A stretch of 64,000 nt of DNA from Hamiltosporidium tvaerminnensis (lineage: Eukaryota; Microsporidia; Dubosqiidae): the NCBI GenBank assembly GCA_022605425.2, contig CM061254.1, forward strand, positions 248,001-312,000, read 5' to 3'. Shown piece by piece: positions 12,430 to 24,790 of this stretch. Every line of letters starts with the position of its first letter. Within the stretch, counting starts at the first letter, position 1. The notes below the pieces were generated by a model, which was given only the letters and a program-made list of their open reading frames with translations, was not told the DNA's origin and did not search any database. The translations under genes and the position numbers were made by a program.

Positions 12430-13060
12430 AGGTAAGGATATGTGAATCGACGTATGTAGAGGTAGAATATCGCAGTTGATACACTCAATATCATTCGAAA
12501 AAGTGAGATTTGCCTTTGGTTAACTAACTAGTCTAAAATTTAATGTCTAAGAAAAAATTTTAATTAGCCAAGCTCTTATTCAGTTTTGGATTCTTATTCA
12601 TATGAAATTTCGCACGTTTAAACTAATAATATCAGAAATTACAGCTTACATATGGGTAATGGCTATATAAAACGTGTGAAGCTTAGCCTTGCCTATTCAG
12701 TTTTGAAGAGCCGATGTTTAGGAGATTTAAAAACAACTACTTTTTAAAGGAACAGAAAAACTTAATAGATGATTAAATTTGCTGGTTTTACATCGCTAGG
12801 TTTAGATTGATTCAATGTAAGTCGTCGCAATATATCATAACCAGAAGTCTATTCGTAAGGCTCTTGGGTTGTGTGAAAAAGGCTGTTTTTCTCAAGAAAA
12901 GCCAATGTGAGGTGTGACTTGCGATTCCATTCCATTAAAGTATCTTCAATAACCTTTGATGCTTCACTCATTAAATGGGGTTTACCCACCTTTTAGATGA
13001 AAAATTTTTCGATACTTGGTATCTTGGGATACCAATGAAGCTCGGTGATGCCTTTTTCAG
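12430..13060 (+). repeat. Dispersed ~635-bp element, copy 1 (degraded)
   Basis: This stretch matches the copies at 28.6, 52.1 and 53.1 kb in the same order and spacing. GGAGGTAAGGATATGTG marks the left end. The core near 12,670-12,730 reads GTGAAGCTTAGCCTTGCC followed by a TTCAGTTTTGAAGAGCC stretch. The right end has TTTTAGATGAAA followed by the short hairpin GGTATC-TTGG-GATACC (13,018-13,033). It is the most diverged plus-strand copy. I see no intact protein and recognise no family. It ends about 650 bases before family copy B. Confidence 0.55.
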
Positions 13061-13702
13061 AAATAAAAGCAAAAACAGCGTTAATGCATTACAATTGCAT
13101 CAAATATTACACTTAACAATGATCTTAATTAAATTAAAAACTTCGAAAAATATTTTATCAATTATCGATATTTAGAGCAAATTAAGTAAATTTTTATATT
13201 TCTGTAAATAACAAGTTATTCACTTAAAATTAAAATTTAGGACTGTAAAGTTAAAGAAAATTTTAACGAAGCAATTGATAATTTTTGATACTTAAAAAGT
13301 TTTATGAATTTAAATCTTGTGTCTACAAATACTATATATCTGATAATTTCAAATGTATAACACTTTATTTTTAAAAAAGCAGAAGTTTTAATAAAAAAAT
13401 AAATTGTTTTAAACATATAATATTGACATGTTTGTTGTTTTTCTAGACCAATTTCTAGTTTTTAATCTTCAAAATCCACGTTTAATATTTACAATATATC
13501 ATTTTGATGCTGTTATTCGAATAATGCAAGTAAATGTTTTTTCTATGATATTTTTATCTCGCATTCAACATAGATCAAATATTTTATCTTATAATTTCGC
13601 AATCTGTAACTGTTTTATCTAAAAATTCCCTTTTTATAAAACCAATTTAATTAATTAAAGAAAAAACATTTTTATTAACATCATAAAAGACTGATCTATT
13701 TG
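13061..13702. other. Intergenic, upstream of copy B
   Basis: A+T-rich, with no gene seen. A TATAAAA box-like sequence lies near 13,634, about 75 bases before the ancestral start of copy B. Confidence 0.4.
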
Positions 13703-13706
13703 CCCC
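13703..13706 (+). promoter_or_regulatory. CCCC start signal of copy B
   Basis: CCCC followed four bases later by ATG (13,711), aligned with the CCCC-ATAAA-ATG of copy C. It supports 13,711 as the ancestral start. Confidence 0.4.
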
Positions 13707-13710
13707 ATAG

Positions 13711-15008
13711 ATGCGCATAGTATGTTACTTCGACAAAAAAATACATTTTTATTTTATATATTTATAGTCGTATGTCTATCATCAAGAATTTTATCTAATC
13801 ATTACAATATTAATGAATTTAGAGACTTCTTTGTAAAAAAATCGCTTGATTTATATTATAAAAAAACGAAGGGACTGGCATCTTTGCCTAGAGCTGTTGA
13901 TTATACATTTTTATTCTGCTATGATAGCCAGATCGGAGCCTTTGGTAATGTATTATCAAATCATTTACAAGGAAAACCCTCCAATAACTACGAAATTAAT
14001 ATTAATATACCAAATAGTAAGCCTACAAGAAATATAGAGCGTATAAAGTTAAAGTTATTTAGCATAAATCGAAAAATTAATGACATATGGTCTAAATCTA
14101 GCATTAATTCTAAGAATAATTATCAAAGGAGAATTCAAAGAAAAGTTCATATTTTTGCTTTTAAAAATAATTTCAAAATAATTTTAGATAAGATATTTCG
14201 AATACATAGATGCATAGGAGTTATCACGCACAGATTCAATAATTTCAATAACCATTTCGTTTCAATAGAAGATACCGGCAAAGGCATATCTAAGAAAATA
14301 CCTAAGAGGTATCTAAGTGATTCTATAGATATTTTGCTTAATTCGAAAAATGACGTATGAATTAAGGTATTCAGTGAATTCGAAAATTTCGATTAGAATA
14401 TTGATAAAGATAACATGATAGAAATTTTTAAAAATACTCATCGGGAAATGTTCTGTTTCTCACATTTAACTTACACATTATATATCATTGATAAGAGTGA
14501 TTTAGAATTAGACGAGTGTACATACAGAAAGAAAGTCTTAAAGAAAAGCATAATAAATCGGTACAGGATTTCATTTCATTCTACACTGCCTAATTTTAAG
14601 AATGAAACAACAGTATTTCTTCTAAGACAAACTTTCAAATTTGCTACCTATTTCTTCGCAACAGAATTCATATTTATATTCAACGAGAATTTCTGATGAC
14701 GAAGAATACAAATTTAAAATCGTACAAAATTTTCTTCCTTTAGATTTGAATTACGTTACAATTGGTACGTTATAAAACATTCATTATATCCGTATTGGCC
14801 CGATTCTTTGTATTACATGCATGTAATAGCACGGGAAATTTCTGATATACATGAAGTTTCGCCTAATTCAAAACGAAATTATTTCAGAATAGAAAAGGCA
14901 ATTCCTATAGTGTCTTCTGCGAATTGCGATTACATCAGAAATCTCCTATATTCTAATCGAGATTTTACATTACAGCAATTAGTTAATTAATTGGTATTTA
15001 AAAAATAA
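13711..15008 (+). pseudogene. Family copy B: broken secreted-protein family member
   Basis: This is a full-length family copy that no longer has one open frame. By alignment to copy C the ancestral start is 13,711. One base is missing in the A-run near 13,732-13,738, so the longest piece now opens at 13,722 (212 codons, with signal-like TFLFYIFIVVCLSSRILS). That frame ends at TGA 14,358-14,360 and meets a TAG at 14,394-14,396. It resumes in the same phase (MIEIF... to about 14,660), shifts at the block matching YLYST.. EDEEYKFK, shifts back before YPYWPDSLYYMHVI, and is stopped again at 14,988 just before LVFKK. The FEFNFNW motif is eroded to RFELRYNW. Closest to copy C, with which it shares the KPSNNYxININ and RIHRCIGVITHRF-type blocks. 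At least three stops and three shifts make expression of the whole protein very unlikely. Confidence 0.85.
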
Positions 15009-15783
15009 AGATACAGTTTAATTTAATATATTCCATATATGAATACGGATATATTTCTCCATAATAGAAAACTTTTGAATAAATTTTTGTTTTGAATTTC
15101 TGTTTAAAATTGCTTAATATTGGTTTAATTTTCTTTTTATTTATGTTTCTAGTGTTCTTTTTTATGCACAGGCATATTCTTTGCTTATTATCATATCTAG
15201 ATATTTCGGTTTAAAGATGATTGCAAATGAAAAAAGGTTTAGGACTAGACATTATAAATACTCCTTTTACTTCTGCTAGTGTATTTTCAAGTTCATGATT
15301 TTAATAACTTTTATCCAATCAAGTTGCACAATTTGACTAAAGATAGTAAGAATATAAATTCGATTTGGTTAGCTCTTTTATATTTCATGCATGCATTTGA
15401 ATTTTCTTCTAAAATCAAATATAATTTTCTAAATTTAGTGTTTTTAAGATAGAAATTTTTACATTTTCTATTGTTCTGAATATTTGATTTACAAAAATTC
15501 ATAAAAATGAAACATTCCACAAAGGCTGGATATTATTAAGTTTTCTATCTGAAATCGGACTTATTGATAAAATTTTACTAAGTTTTTTGTCAAACAGAGG
15601 AAATTTTCTTTTTAGTATCCTTAAACTTGGCGAATAGAGATCCAATAATCTTGTTCTTCAGTATAGATAAATGCATTTTGAAAAACAGAATATGATTGCC
15701 GATGTTTTTATGCCTACCCGGTTTATTTTTACCCTGCCATATTTACTGATCTGGGGGATAAAATAAAGATAAGAATCATCAAC
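15009..15783. other. Intergenic, no gene seen
   Basis: A+T-rich DNA between copy B and the first ~220-bp repeat. The 69-codon frame on the minus strand here shows no protein-like features. Confidence 0.4.
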
Positions 15784-16004
15784 GGTAATGCAGCCGTGCA
15801 GGAGCCTTTTTCGCCTTCTGTTATACCGCCTATCAGTCTTTTTATGGTTGTTTTGTTTACATTTTCGGGTTTAGTAACAAGGTGTTAAAGGTTGGGTTGT
15901 TAGCCATACGCCCAACCCGGAGAATTGGTCCCTTTTAGTCGCCACTTACGACAAGCAGAGAATATTTCCAGCCAATTATGCTCCCGGAATGGTGGGGAAA
16001 AGGA
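15784..16004 (-). repeat. Dispersed ~220-bp repeat, copy 1
   Basis: A markedly less A+T-rich block with two further copies, at 40,690-40,916 and 48,617-48,840, all in the same orientation. Conserved landmarks on the minus strand, in order, are CCACCATxCCGGGA, GTCGTAAGTGGCGACTAAAA (here with T where the other two have A), GGGTTGGGCGTATGGCTAAC and CCCGAAAATGTAAAC. There is no open frame across it. Strand is arbitrary; I list the orientation that starts with CCACCAT. Confidence 0.8.
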
Positions 16005-17075
16005 TAAAAATAGACAGGTATTAAGAAAAAAAATCGGATATAGATGCTCAATATGTGATAAAGCAAATAAAAATTCGTGAATTTAGATTTTAAAAAACAG
16101 CTTAGAAACAAGATGAACCTTTTTTTTCTAATAGTGGTTAATATTTATTTTTTATCTGCGGTTTTTTTAATTTAACTGTAATTTAGACATTTTAAAAAAA
16201 CTTTTTTTTCTAAATTTTAATTCATCATAGCCTTAAAGTTGAAAAAAAGCTGCAATAATAAAGAAAACACAGTGACTGTACTATTTCTTCTCTCCCATTT
16301 TCTCCAACGAATTTACGTAGATATATGTGCCACAAACCTATCAAGTTTGTTTATAAATTTATAATTTCCCGTTAATTCTCATATACAGCGTTTTCTTGAA
16401 AGTTGTAGAAGACAAGTGTACGATATTATCATCAGAATGTCTTTGTTTGCGAACTTAGAAACTTTATAAAACCTCTGATTTAAACAATAATTTTAGAAAA
16501 AATAATCGCTTCTTTTCTGCAAAAATTTAATTGCAGGGATCCTCTAGAAATTTGCAAAAATTACTAAATTATATAATTTGTTCTGCTCCACCTGTTTTAA
16601 AATATCTAGAATCAGAAATTTCAAAATCCACCTTTTCTCATTATATTTTATGCTGTGTTTACCAAGGTTGATGTTTATTGAATGAATAAGAAAAAACAAT
16701 TTTTGTATTTTTAATATAGTTTAACCACAAAAAAACAGGAGTTTCTATGTTTAATAACCTCTCATGAGGCACCCAGATAAAAAGTATCTTCAATAGAGAC
16801 AGGCTCTATCATCAAAATTAAAGAGGTTGCTAATCAGTGCGACTAAAAAGTTCTTTCTTCAAGAGGAAAGGTTTATTTGTTTATTACTTTGGTTCATTTG
16901 TTACCTTTCTGCCTCATTTGGGTTTTAGAATAAAATAAAATCTTATATTTTATAAGGAAATCTAATAACTCATAATCAAGTAGTAGAATACTACACTATG
17001 CTTTGTTGATATTTTACTAAATTATTTTATTTCATTTTTCTGTAAGAATAAATAAATTTGAGCAACACAGGCCAA
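16005..17075. other. Intergenic, no gene seen
   Basis: A+T-rich sequence between the ~220-bp repeat and a retroelement fragment. A patch near 16,755-16,870 (CTCATGAGGCACCCAG and neighbours) is less A+T-rich but matches nothing I recognise. Confidence 0.4.
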
Positions 17076-17700
17076 GAAACTTTTGATAACATGTGTGCAG
17101 ATATAAGAGTGGACACCAAAATAAAAACGGATGCCAAATTTGGATAATAGACCCAAAATATTTATTTTAGATATAAGTAAAAAGAAGATAAAACACATTG
17201 AATTATTAATTACTTCCCGAGATTCACTTAAAATGGTTGAAACTGAAAACCAACTAAGTATGTCTTGTGTGCCAATAAATTGGTTCTTATTTATATGCAT
17301 AATGTAGAGATAGTTTCTTATGTGATGGCTTGGGACGGAGTTTTGACAAAATACCTAAATCATACCTCAAAATACTGTAAATACCAATGAACATAGAAGA
17401 ATACATTCGGTCGAATATGCTTAAAAAGATTTTCAAAACAATTTTCTTTGATCGACGAAGAGGAGTTGAGTCGAAACGAAATGCCGAAGAGAGTTTGAAA
17501 AGTTCGGAGATGGAAGTTATTGAGATATCTGAGGTGCAAGAGGAACTAATACGTCTTTTAAGAAAATGAAAACCGAGGAAGATGCTGTTAAAAATCAAAA
17601 AAAGCATAACACCTCATATTTCAGACGAAGGATCCACATTAGATGAACCGACAATACAAATAAACAAAGAATCGGATTTAGAAGGAGAAACTTTTTGGTA
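17076..17700 (+). mobile_element. 3' fragment of the R2/R4-type non-LTR element (endonuclease end)
   Basis: This aligns closely with 27,870-28,320 of the main copy: VDTKIKTDAKF, then IFILD, ITSRDSLKMVETE, NVEIVSYVMAWDGVLTKYLN, and further down TIFFDRRRGVES. The restriction-like endonuclease motif is damaged: the position equal to RPE in the main copy reads RPK. Stops and at least two shifts interrupt it. Upstream homology ends abruptly, as expected of a 5'-truncated target-primed insertion. The C-terminal tail after FDRRRG is longer here (to about 17,570) and less broken than in the main copy. Confidence 0.75.
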
Positions 17701-19537
17701 AAATAGCTAGAAGAAATATATAAAAATGATAAAAAAAAGTTTTCCATCAGAATTGCATTAAATTAAAAAAAACATTGTTAGCGTTATTTGTTCCAAAACT
17801 CACACAAATAACAGTAAAATAATAATATTTCAAAATAATGTGAAATTAATAGAAGTAAAAAACAAAATAAATATAAAATAAAACAGAAATATAATAAGAG
17901 ATATAAGACTCCATTAAAAATAAATTATTTTACTTATGATACTTCGTAAGACTTTTTTGACAATGTGCTCTTTCCTTAAAAATATGCAGAACAAATAATC
18001 ACCAACACACTCAGAGATGGTCTAAACACTAGCCTAGAAAATCAGCATATGTTTTTTCTTGGTATTTTTGTTTACATCAAAGCGATTTTCAAGAGTAACA
18101 AGATATTAAGGGAAAAACTCGATTTTGTTATTCGGAACATCCAAATTTCTTTTAATTATACAAATATACTTGTTTCTACCCGACCTACAAATTTATTGCC
18201 TCTATCACTTTCCTTTGTACTTACCTAGTACTTTTAAGTACTGCTAAATTGCTGAAGATTGCAACAAAATGTTTACAAACGGGTTTCAGTTTTATAAATA
18301 TGTTTTCATCGAACACCGAGCCTTAACAAGAAAATTGATATCCTAAAATTTATACATTTCTGTTGGTATCATTAAGCCTATATAGTTTTATTTTTATAGT
18401 ATGTAATAGGCAAATTAATTTATAGATACAAAAATTATTTATTCAGAAGACAAAATAATTGTGAAAAGGGTTATGCCATCTGATATTAATTCAGTTTCAT
18501 GTATATTTAGCTACTCACTATAATATACATTCGTTACGGACCAATATTTTCGTTATTTTCCATCAAAACAATACTACCGGGGTTATAAAATAATAAAAAT
18601 CCGCTAGGTTTGAGTAGGTATTTGCCAAAGCGTTAAAAAAAGAAAAAAATTCAAGAAATTATTTTTTAAAACATGTTTATTGAGGATATTAACAATTAAA
18701 GGTTTTAAATTCCAAGTATCAATTTCTTTATTGCTTTATTCAGATTATTTATTGCGCTGTATCCAAAATTTGCGTGCTAATAATGAAAGAGCGCAGGATA
18801 TAAAACTTTTTAATAGAATGGCTTTTTTGACAAATATTCATGTATGTGACATTACAAGATATCAAACTTTAAATGGATGCTACGATTCTTTTTGGAATAA
18901 AGAAGTAGTTTACATGACTTCTATTTTTAACAAAAATAAACAACGTTATTTCTTTGAGATAGACAAATTTATATTTCAAAAAATACATTATAAACTATCA
19001 GTATTTAGACAAAATTACTCTATTTTTTTTAAAAAATGTATGTAAACAAAAAAAGCTTCATTTAGAATCGTAATAAATGCTTGTATAATTATATAAAAAA
19101 CATAATATGTTAGTTAGTTTAAATTTAATTCTTAGATTAATTTTCATCGATCAAATATTAAAGAGTTAAAATACAAAATTTACGTATCTTTTCGATATAA
19201 ACTTACTTTTATATATATAAAATAGATCAAGGAGAAACATATTTGTGTTAATGCATGTAAAATATCATATTCTCAGTTTTTTCCTGACATAAATTAGCTT
19301 TTAGTATTTAATCTAAATTTGTTTAACTAATTATCTCAAATTGCTTCTATATGCCGAAAAGAATACACAATGTCCTTTGTTATACCATATTTTGATCTCT
19401 GAACAAGCATATTTGTGTATATTTTTATCAGAAATTTAGATAGTAGCCATTTTTATCTTTGAATCTCCTTTTTGAGAGATTAATCTATTAATTACAAAAA
19501 AAATATTTTGATAAAACTTTCGAGCAAAATTTTTAAT
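17701..19537. other. Intergenic, no gene seen
   Basis: A+T-rich. A 121-codon frame at 18,680-19,045 opens only with TTG and has its first ATG far inside. Its composition is fairly protein-like but I recognise no motif, so I do not call it a gene. Confidence 0.35.
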
Positions 19538-19541
19538 CCCC
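19538..19541 (+). promoter_or_regulatory. CCCC start signal of copy C
   Basis: The sequence reads CCCCATAAAATG, with CCCC five bases before the ATG at 19,547. It resembles the start context of copy B and favours 19,547 over any upstream non-ATG start. Confidence 0.45.
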
Positions 19542-19546
19542 ATAAA

Positions 19547-20853
19547 ATGCACGCAAGATTTTACCTCGACAATAAAAATATTTTATTGTTTTTTATATTC
19601 ATAGTCTTTTCTCTATCTACAAGAATTTTATCTTGCTATTACAGCATTGATGAATATAGAGAATCATTTGTAAAAAAATCTCTTGATATATATAATATGA
19701 AGACAAAAGGTCTGCAATCATTGCCTAAAGCAGTTGATTTTGTATACCTGGGCTGTAATGAAAATCAGATTGAAGTTTCTGCTGCTGGAATATCAAACTA
19801 TATACAGTCAAAACCATCCAACAACTACCAAATAAACATAAATATACCAAATTCTGGGTTTGACACCAATATTAAGAGTATAAAACTAAAATTATTTAAC
19901 CTAGAACGAATAAGAAATAACATATGGTCCATGTCTTATATAAGTTTAAAAAATGGTTATCCAGAAAGATATCAACATAAACGTCTAATTTTTTTGTATA
20001 AAAATACCTTACAGTTGTTTTTAAGCAAGATATTTCAAATATATAAATCCATACGAACTATTACGCACATATTTAATCATTTTAGTAACTTTTTCGTTTC
20101 GATAGAAGATACTAACGATGGTAGAACAAAAAAAATACCCAAGAGGTATTTAAATGAATATATAGATTCTTTTCGAGATCCAAATGAATGTATAGGATTA
20201 AGATATTCAGTGAATCAGAAATTCTCGATAATAATGTGTCTAAAGATAAGATGATTCAAATTTTTGAAAATTTTTACAGTGAATGGTTCCGTATTCCACA
20301 TCTAAACTACACACTATACATCCTTGATTCATGTGATTTTGAATTTGACGAGAGTCAATACACAAAAAAGGTTCTAAAAAACACTATTTTAAATCAATAC
20401 TTGATTTGTCGTTTTTCTACACTAAGTAATAATACGGATTAAACTGAAGAATTTTTTTTGAGCCAAAATTTTCAATTTGAACATTATACTTCTACAACAG
20501 AATTTGAATATTTATATTCGACAAAAAATACAGAAGACGAAGATTACAAATTTAAACATTCACTTAAATGCCCCTATCTTACATTTGAGTTTAATTTTAA
20601 TTGGTATTCTACTAGACATCCAATAACTCGGTATTGGCCCGAATCTTTACTCTACATATATGTAATAGCGGGGACAAATTTTGATATACTGGAAATTTCG
20701 CGCTATCGAAATCGAAAATATTTCGTAATTAAAAGAGCGAATACAATAGTTTCCTCTTTATTTTGCGTTTTCGTAAAAGATTTAAAATATGTGGAAAGAA
20801 ATTTTACATTGGACCAATTATTTGATCATTTGGTATTCAAAAGAAGAATATGA
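19547..20853 (+). pseudogene. Family copy C: nearly complete, one frameshift and one stop
   Basis: The ATG at 19,547 gives an N-terminus with a strong signal sequence (ILLFFIFIVFSLSTRILSCY), then YYSIDEYRESFVKKSLDIYN and SIEDTNDGRTKKIPKRYL. A one-base shift near 20,190-20,200 moves the reading from the first frame to the next, just before the RIKIFSESE block. In that second frame a TAA at 20,440-20,442 interrupts, and the sequence continues in the same phase with TEEFF, the TEFEYLYSTKNTEDEDYKFK block, FEFNFNW and DHLVFKRRI to the final stop at 20,851. Only two lesions separate it from an intact gene, so this is a young pseudogene, or sequencing error could explain one of them. The predicted role is unknown, as for copy D. 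Confidence 0.85.
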
Positions 20854-23800
20854 ACTTAAATTTTAGTAACTCTTAAATAAATAGGATAAAATTTCTTCAT
20901 AAATAATTTTTTTCTATTATTTTAGGTGAGTTTTTATTTTACATTGCTTCTCCACTTAACTTTTTTTATTTCAGTGTTCAAAACTTGTTTTGAATCCAAA
21001 TTATACAAGTGAAACATATAAATAGAACATATTTTTGGTTACAAGGTATATGTTTTATGAAAAATATTTTGTCTAAGACATTATTCATACACATTTCATA
21101 GTTCCCCAAGTTTTTGCGATTCAGTATTAATTTTAAGATTCTTTTCAACAATAAAATCTCAATTTGTACACTTATATAGCCAAATTTTAATTTTTATTTC
21201 TGTATTCTATTTTCGCCATGCAAAATTTTTTTTCTCAAATTTCTTCCTAAAATTAAAATACCTTTATAATTACGTATTTTATCTAACGAATTTCATATTT
21301 TGTAATAATTTGACATTTAGTTTGCAAGGATCTCATCATAAAAGAATAAATTTCAAGTCTAGAGATTTCTAAGTTTTATGTAAAAATTGTAATTAATTGT
21401 ATGAATTTATGGATTTTTTGTTGAATATTGAAAATTTTAAATTTGTTTGGTACTATAATTTAAAGAAAGCCTATATCAATCTTGATTTTACATCAAAAAT
21501 TCAAAATTGTTTTAATAAATCCAATAAAATGTAATGTTCTGAAAATTTTATGGCTATCGGTGTTCTATGAACTACCGATTTTTACAAATAAAGTATAAAA
21601 TTTAGACTGAGAAAACGCAAGTGTAAGAAAAATGCCTAATATAGATAATATAGATATTCGAAATATAAGCAAAAATGAATCAAAAATGAGACTAAAAATG
21701 GTAAATTTGGTTTTGGTAAAACACTGTAAAAAAGATAGCTTTTTAATTTATTTTTATGCTTAGTCCTTCATCGGATTTGTAGTTAGAGATATTTTCAAAT
21801 CTATTTTTTTAAAAAATTAGTAATCATTAAAACTGAAAAATTCGAAAAAAAGTTGCTAATACATAAAAAATGAGTGTCATCACACGTTTTTTTCTTTTAT
21901 TTTTCCAGGTAATGAGTTTGGAATACATCGAAATCTATCAATTTTATTTTAAATTCCATATTTATTCCTTAAAATTTTGAGAGCAGAATTTTTTAAAATA
22001 AAAACCAATCTTTATGATAACAGTATCTCTCTTTTTAAGAAGTTTAGTAAATAAACTTTATGTTTTTATAAATATATTTCATAAAAAAATATATTTTGTT
22101 TTTCCGATATAGGTTAAACTCAAAGATATTTAGGAATTAATTTGTTTTTGAATATTTGATTTCCTCGGTATTTCACATTGTAATATTCAGATATCAACCG
22201 ATTCAAGATTGGGTATTACATTCATTTTTTTATTTTTTACTGTATAAAATAAGATTGTGTTGTAAATATCAACAAATCAAACCAGTCTTAGTATTTTAGA
22301 TATTGTTCAACGCAAATATTAAGTTTCCTTCTAGGTTAGAATGTTTTCGATTAAATTATTATGCTTAAGTTTGTGATCAAAGTATTATTTAATGGGAAAA
22401 CAACGAATAGAACCGAACGTATTGAACAAGATTTTCTGTGCAAATTCATTTCAATTTAAAAAAATTCAAACTCAAAGTTAAACTTATATAATGACTTCTG
22501 AACCAGGCAAAACAATTTCAAAATATGAAACAAGCTTGGTTATACGTATAGTTCTAATCTTCTTGATGAGTTTTTTGAATTGGATACTTATAATAATACC
22601 AAATAATAGTTCATAAGGAGTATGTATAATATAAAATTTTATATAAACATCAGCTCAAACAGGCCAAATCCTTGGTATTAAAATGATATATCTGGTTCTT
22701 ATTGTTTAACTTCCAAAAAATACTTAAACAAGGCTCTTTGCAACCAATTACCAAGGCTAGATCAAATCGTAATTGAAATATAAATTTAGTTTTTTTCATA
22801 CTAAACATAAATTAAATCAAGGAATTTAATAGTTTTTTAGATAACTAAAACCAACAAAGTTTATTTAAAAGCAAAACAATAATAAAAAAAATAAAGATAA
22901 TAACAGATCGAAGTATATCCAATAAATAATTTTTTCGTACACAAAGAATTAACGATTTAAGCTTGAAATCGTTAATCTGTAAATTTTAACTAAAGGATAT
23001 CCTTTTGAAAAATAAAAAAATAGAACCTAGCCTTTTTATGCTCCAGAAATATAGAAAAAAATAAAATGAATATTTAAAATAATCACATTAGCATATTTTT
23101 GAAGGCTTAAAAAAAATTATATTTATGACACTTCACAAACCAAATTATGTCTCCTTAAAGATCACACATCTAGAAAATAAATACTGGTTTTGCTTATTAC
23201 ACACCGCTGGATGCTTCAAAAAACAAAAAGTAAATTTTAAAAAAATTTAAATACATCTAGCAATTTTTAACACCTATGCCAACATTTATTTTAAGCTGCA
23301 CATATTGTAAGTAATCATAGATACGGCGTAAAATTGGAAAAAAAACGACAAATGAGATGTTCCAAAACGATCAACCCTTTGAACTCGTTGCAAGAGTCAA
23401 TAATTGTTGTATAAAAATCATATAGAATCGGTTTCACTCATTTAAAACTCAAAATTATGAGAATCAAAAAATTGCGGTAATTATCTACATAAATTCAAAG
23501 CAGGGTAATTCAATTACTTTGTCATATCCTATGTAATAAATGAGGTGAAAAAAATATTTCGTATTAATGAAAAAAGTTAAAACCAAAAGTCTCGGCAGTT
23601 TTCTTCAAACTGTTTTAAAATTCTTAGTTAATTTTTGATTATGTCTTCGCCTTCTTAATCTTGATTTAAATTTTAGACAAAGTTTTTTTTACTTTTATTT
23701 GATACCTAGAAAATCTAGAGGGATTCAAAAATAATGTTTGATAGTTCTATAAAAATACAAGAAATTTGTTATTCGGTCTTAGTAAGGTCATGACAGTGTA

Positions 23801-24430
23801 ACTAAAACCAGAATCAACTCCATTCAAGCAATCAGATCTTTTTGAGAAATATTTTTAGACTTTCTATAGGTTGTTGTATCTTTCGTGTCTATCTATAGCC
23901 TTAGAATACCCTGCCAGAACAACCAAACTGAAAGATTTTTTCAAAAAACGGAATCGTATTACAATCGATTTAAAAATTCTAATCCCTAACTAAACGTGTT
24001 TTGATTAAACTTTTTGGATATAGATTTAATTGACATTTAACAAAAATCTAAGCTAACGACTTATACTATATTTCTTGATTTTGTTCGATTTAGATAATAA
24101 GAAATTTGACGTTTTAGCTTAATCCTAAACCTGGCAAGTTCCTTTTAAAAGCAGGATTTTTGAACTATGATAAACCTTATTCTAAAAATACACTGTTATG
24201 TTTTCAATTTATAGACTAGCTTATGTTTTGGAAGAAATATCTTATATCTATATTTTAAGATAATCTCTAGGGGGAATTATTACACAAAATGAATTAATTT
24301 TTATATCTAAAAACGCACCAAGAATTTTAAGCTCAAAGATAGTCTAGATGTAATTTGTATTAAATTTCTTTTTACTAATATAATATTTTTAAAAAGCACA
24401 CGGAAGTATTTGAAGTTTGTAATATTAGGA
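20854..24430. other. Intergenic desert, no gene seen
   Basis: About 3.6 kb of A+T-rich sequence with dense stops. I see no repeat shared with other regions and no RNA gene. Confidence 0.5.
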
Positions 24431-24790
24431 TGTAAATAAGAACGTAGCCGAGGGACGATAACACATTAAAATCCACCTGATTGGCTATGAGTGTCTATAA
24501 TTCGTATTAAACACATTTCTGCTATTTTGGTGGAATATAGAACACGTAGGGCCCATTGGAAAGCCCCCTATAACCCCACATCACAACATATTAAAATATA
24601 CAGATAGAGCGCTTTCATCAGTACCTCTTCGACATCGAAAGTTAAATAGGAATAATTAAATATGCGACTGTATATCTCTGATTTTAAAAATATTTAATCT
24701 AATCTTAGATACCGGATGTAACTATATTTTCTAAATTATTATAGCAAAATATGTCTATGAAAACTTAATAATGGGTAGAAAGAAAAATGG
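24431..24790 (+). other. Less A+T-rich block with coding-like stretch before the retroelement
   Basis: A frame from about 24,499 to 24,660 stays open for about 50 codons without an ATG and reads with good amino-acid variety (FWWNIEHVGPIGKPP, then TPHHNILKYTDRAL). It could be the 5' untranslated region of the element that follows or the remnant of another gene. I recognise no domain. Confidence 0.25.

Noticed and set aside
18680-19045. 121-codon open frame upstream of copy C
   Set aside because: It opens only at TTG, has its first ATG well inside, and shows no motif; it is not homologous to the frames upstream of copies D and F.
22491-22616. 41-codon ATG frame with one hydrophobic segment; the Pro-to-IPxN spacing is like the end of Sec61 gamma
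   Set aside because: The conserved Gly, Lys and Cys positions of Sec61 gamma are absent, there is no upstream domain, and T-rich DNA often gives hydrophobic frames by chance.
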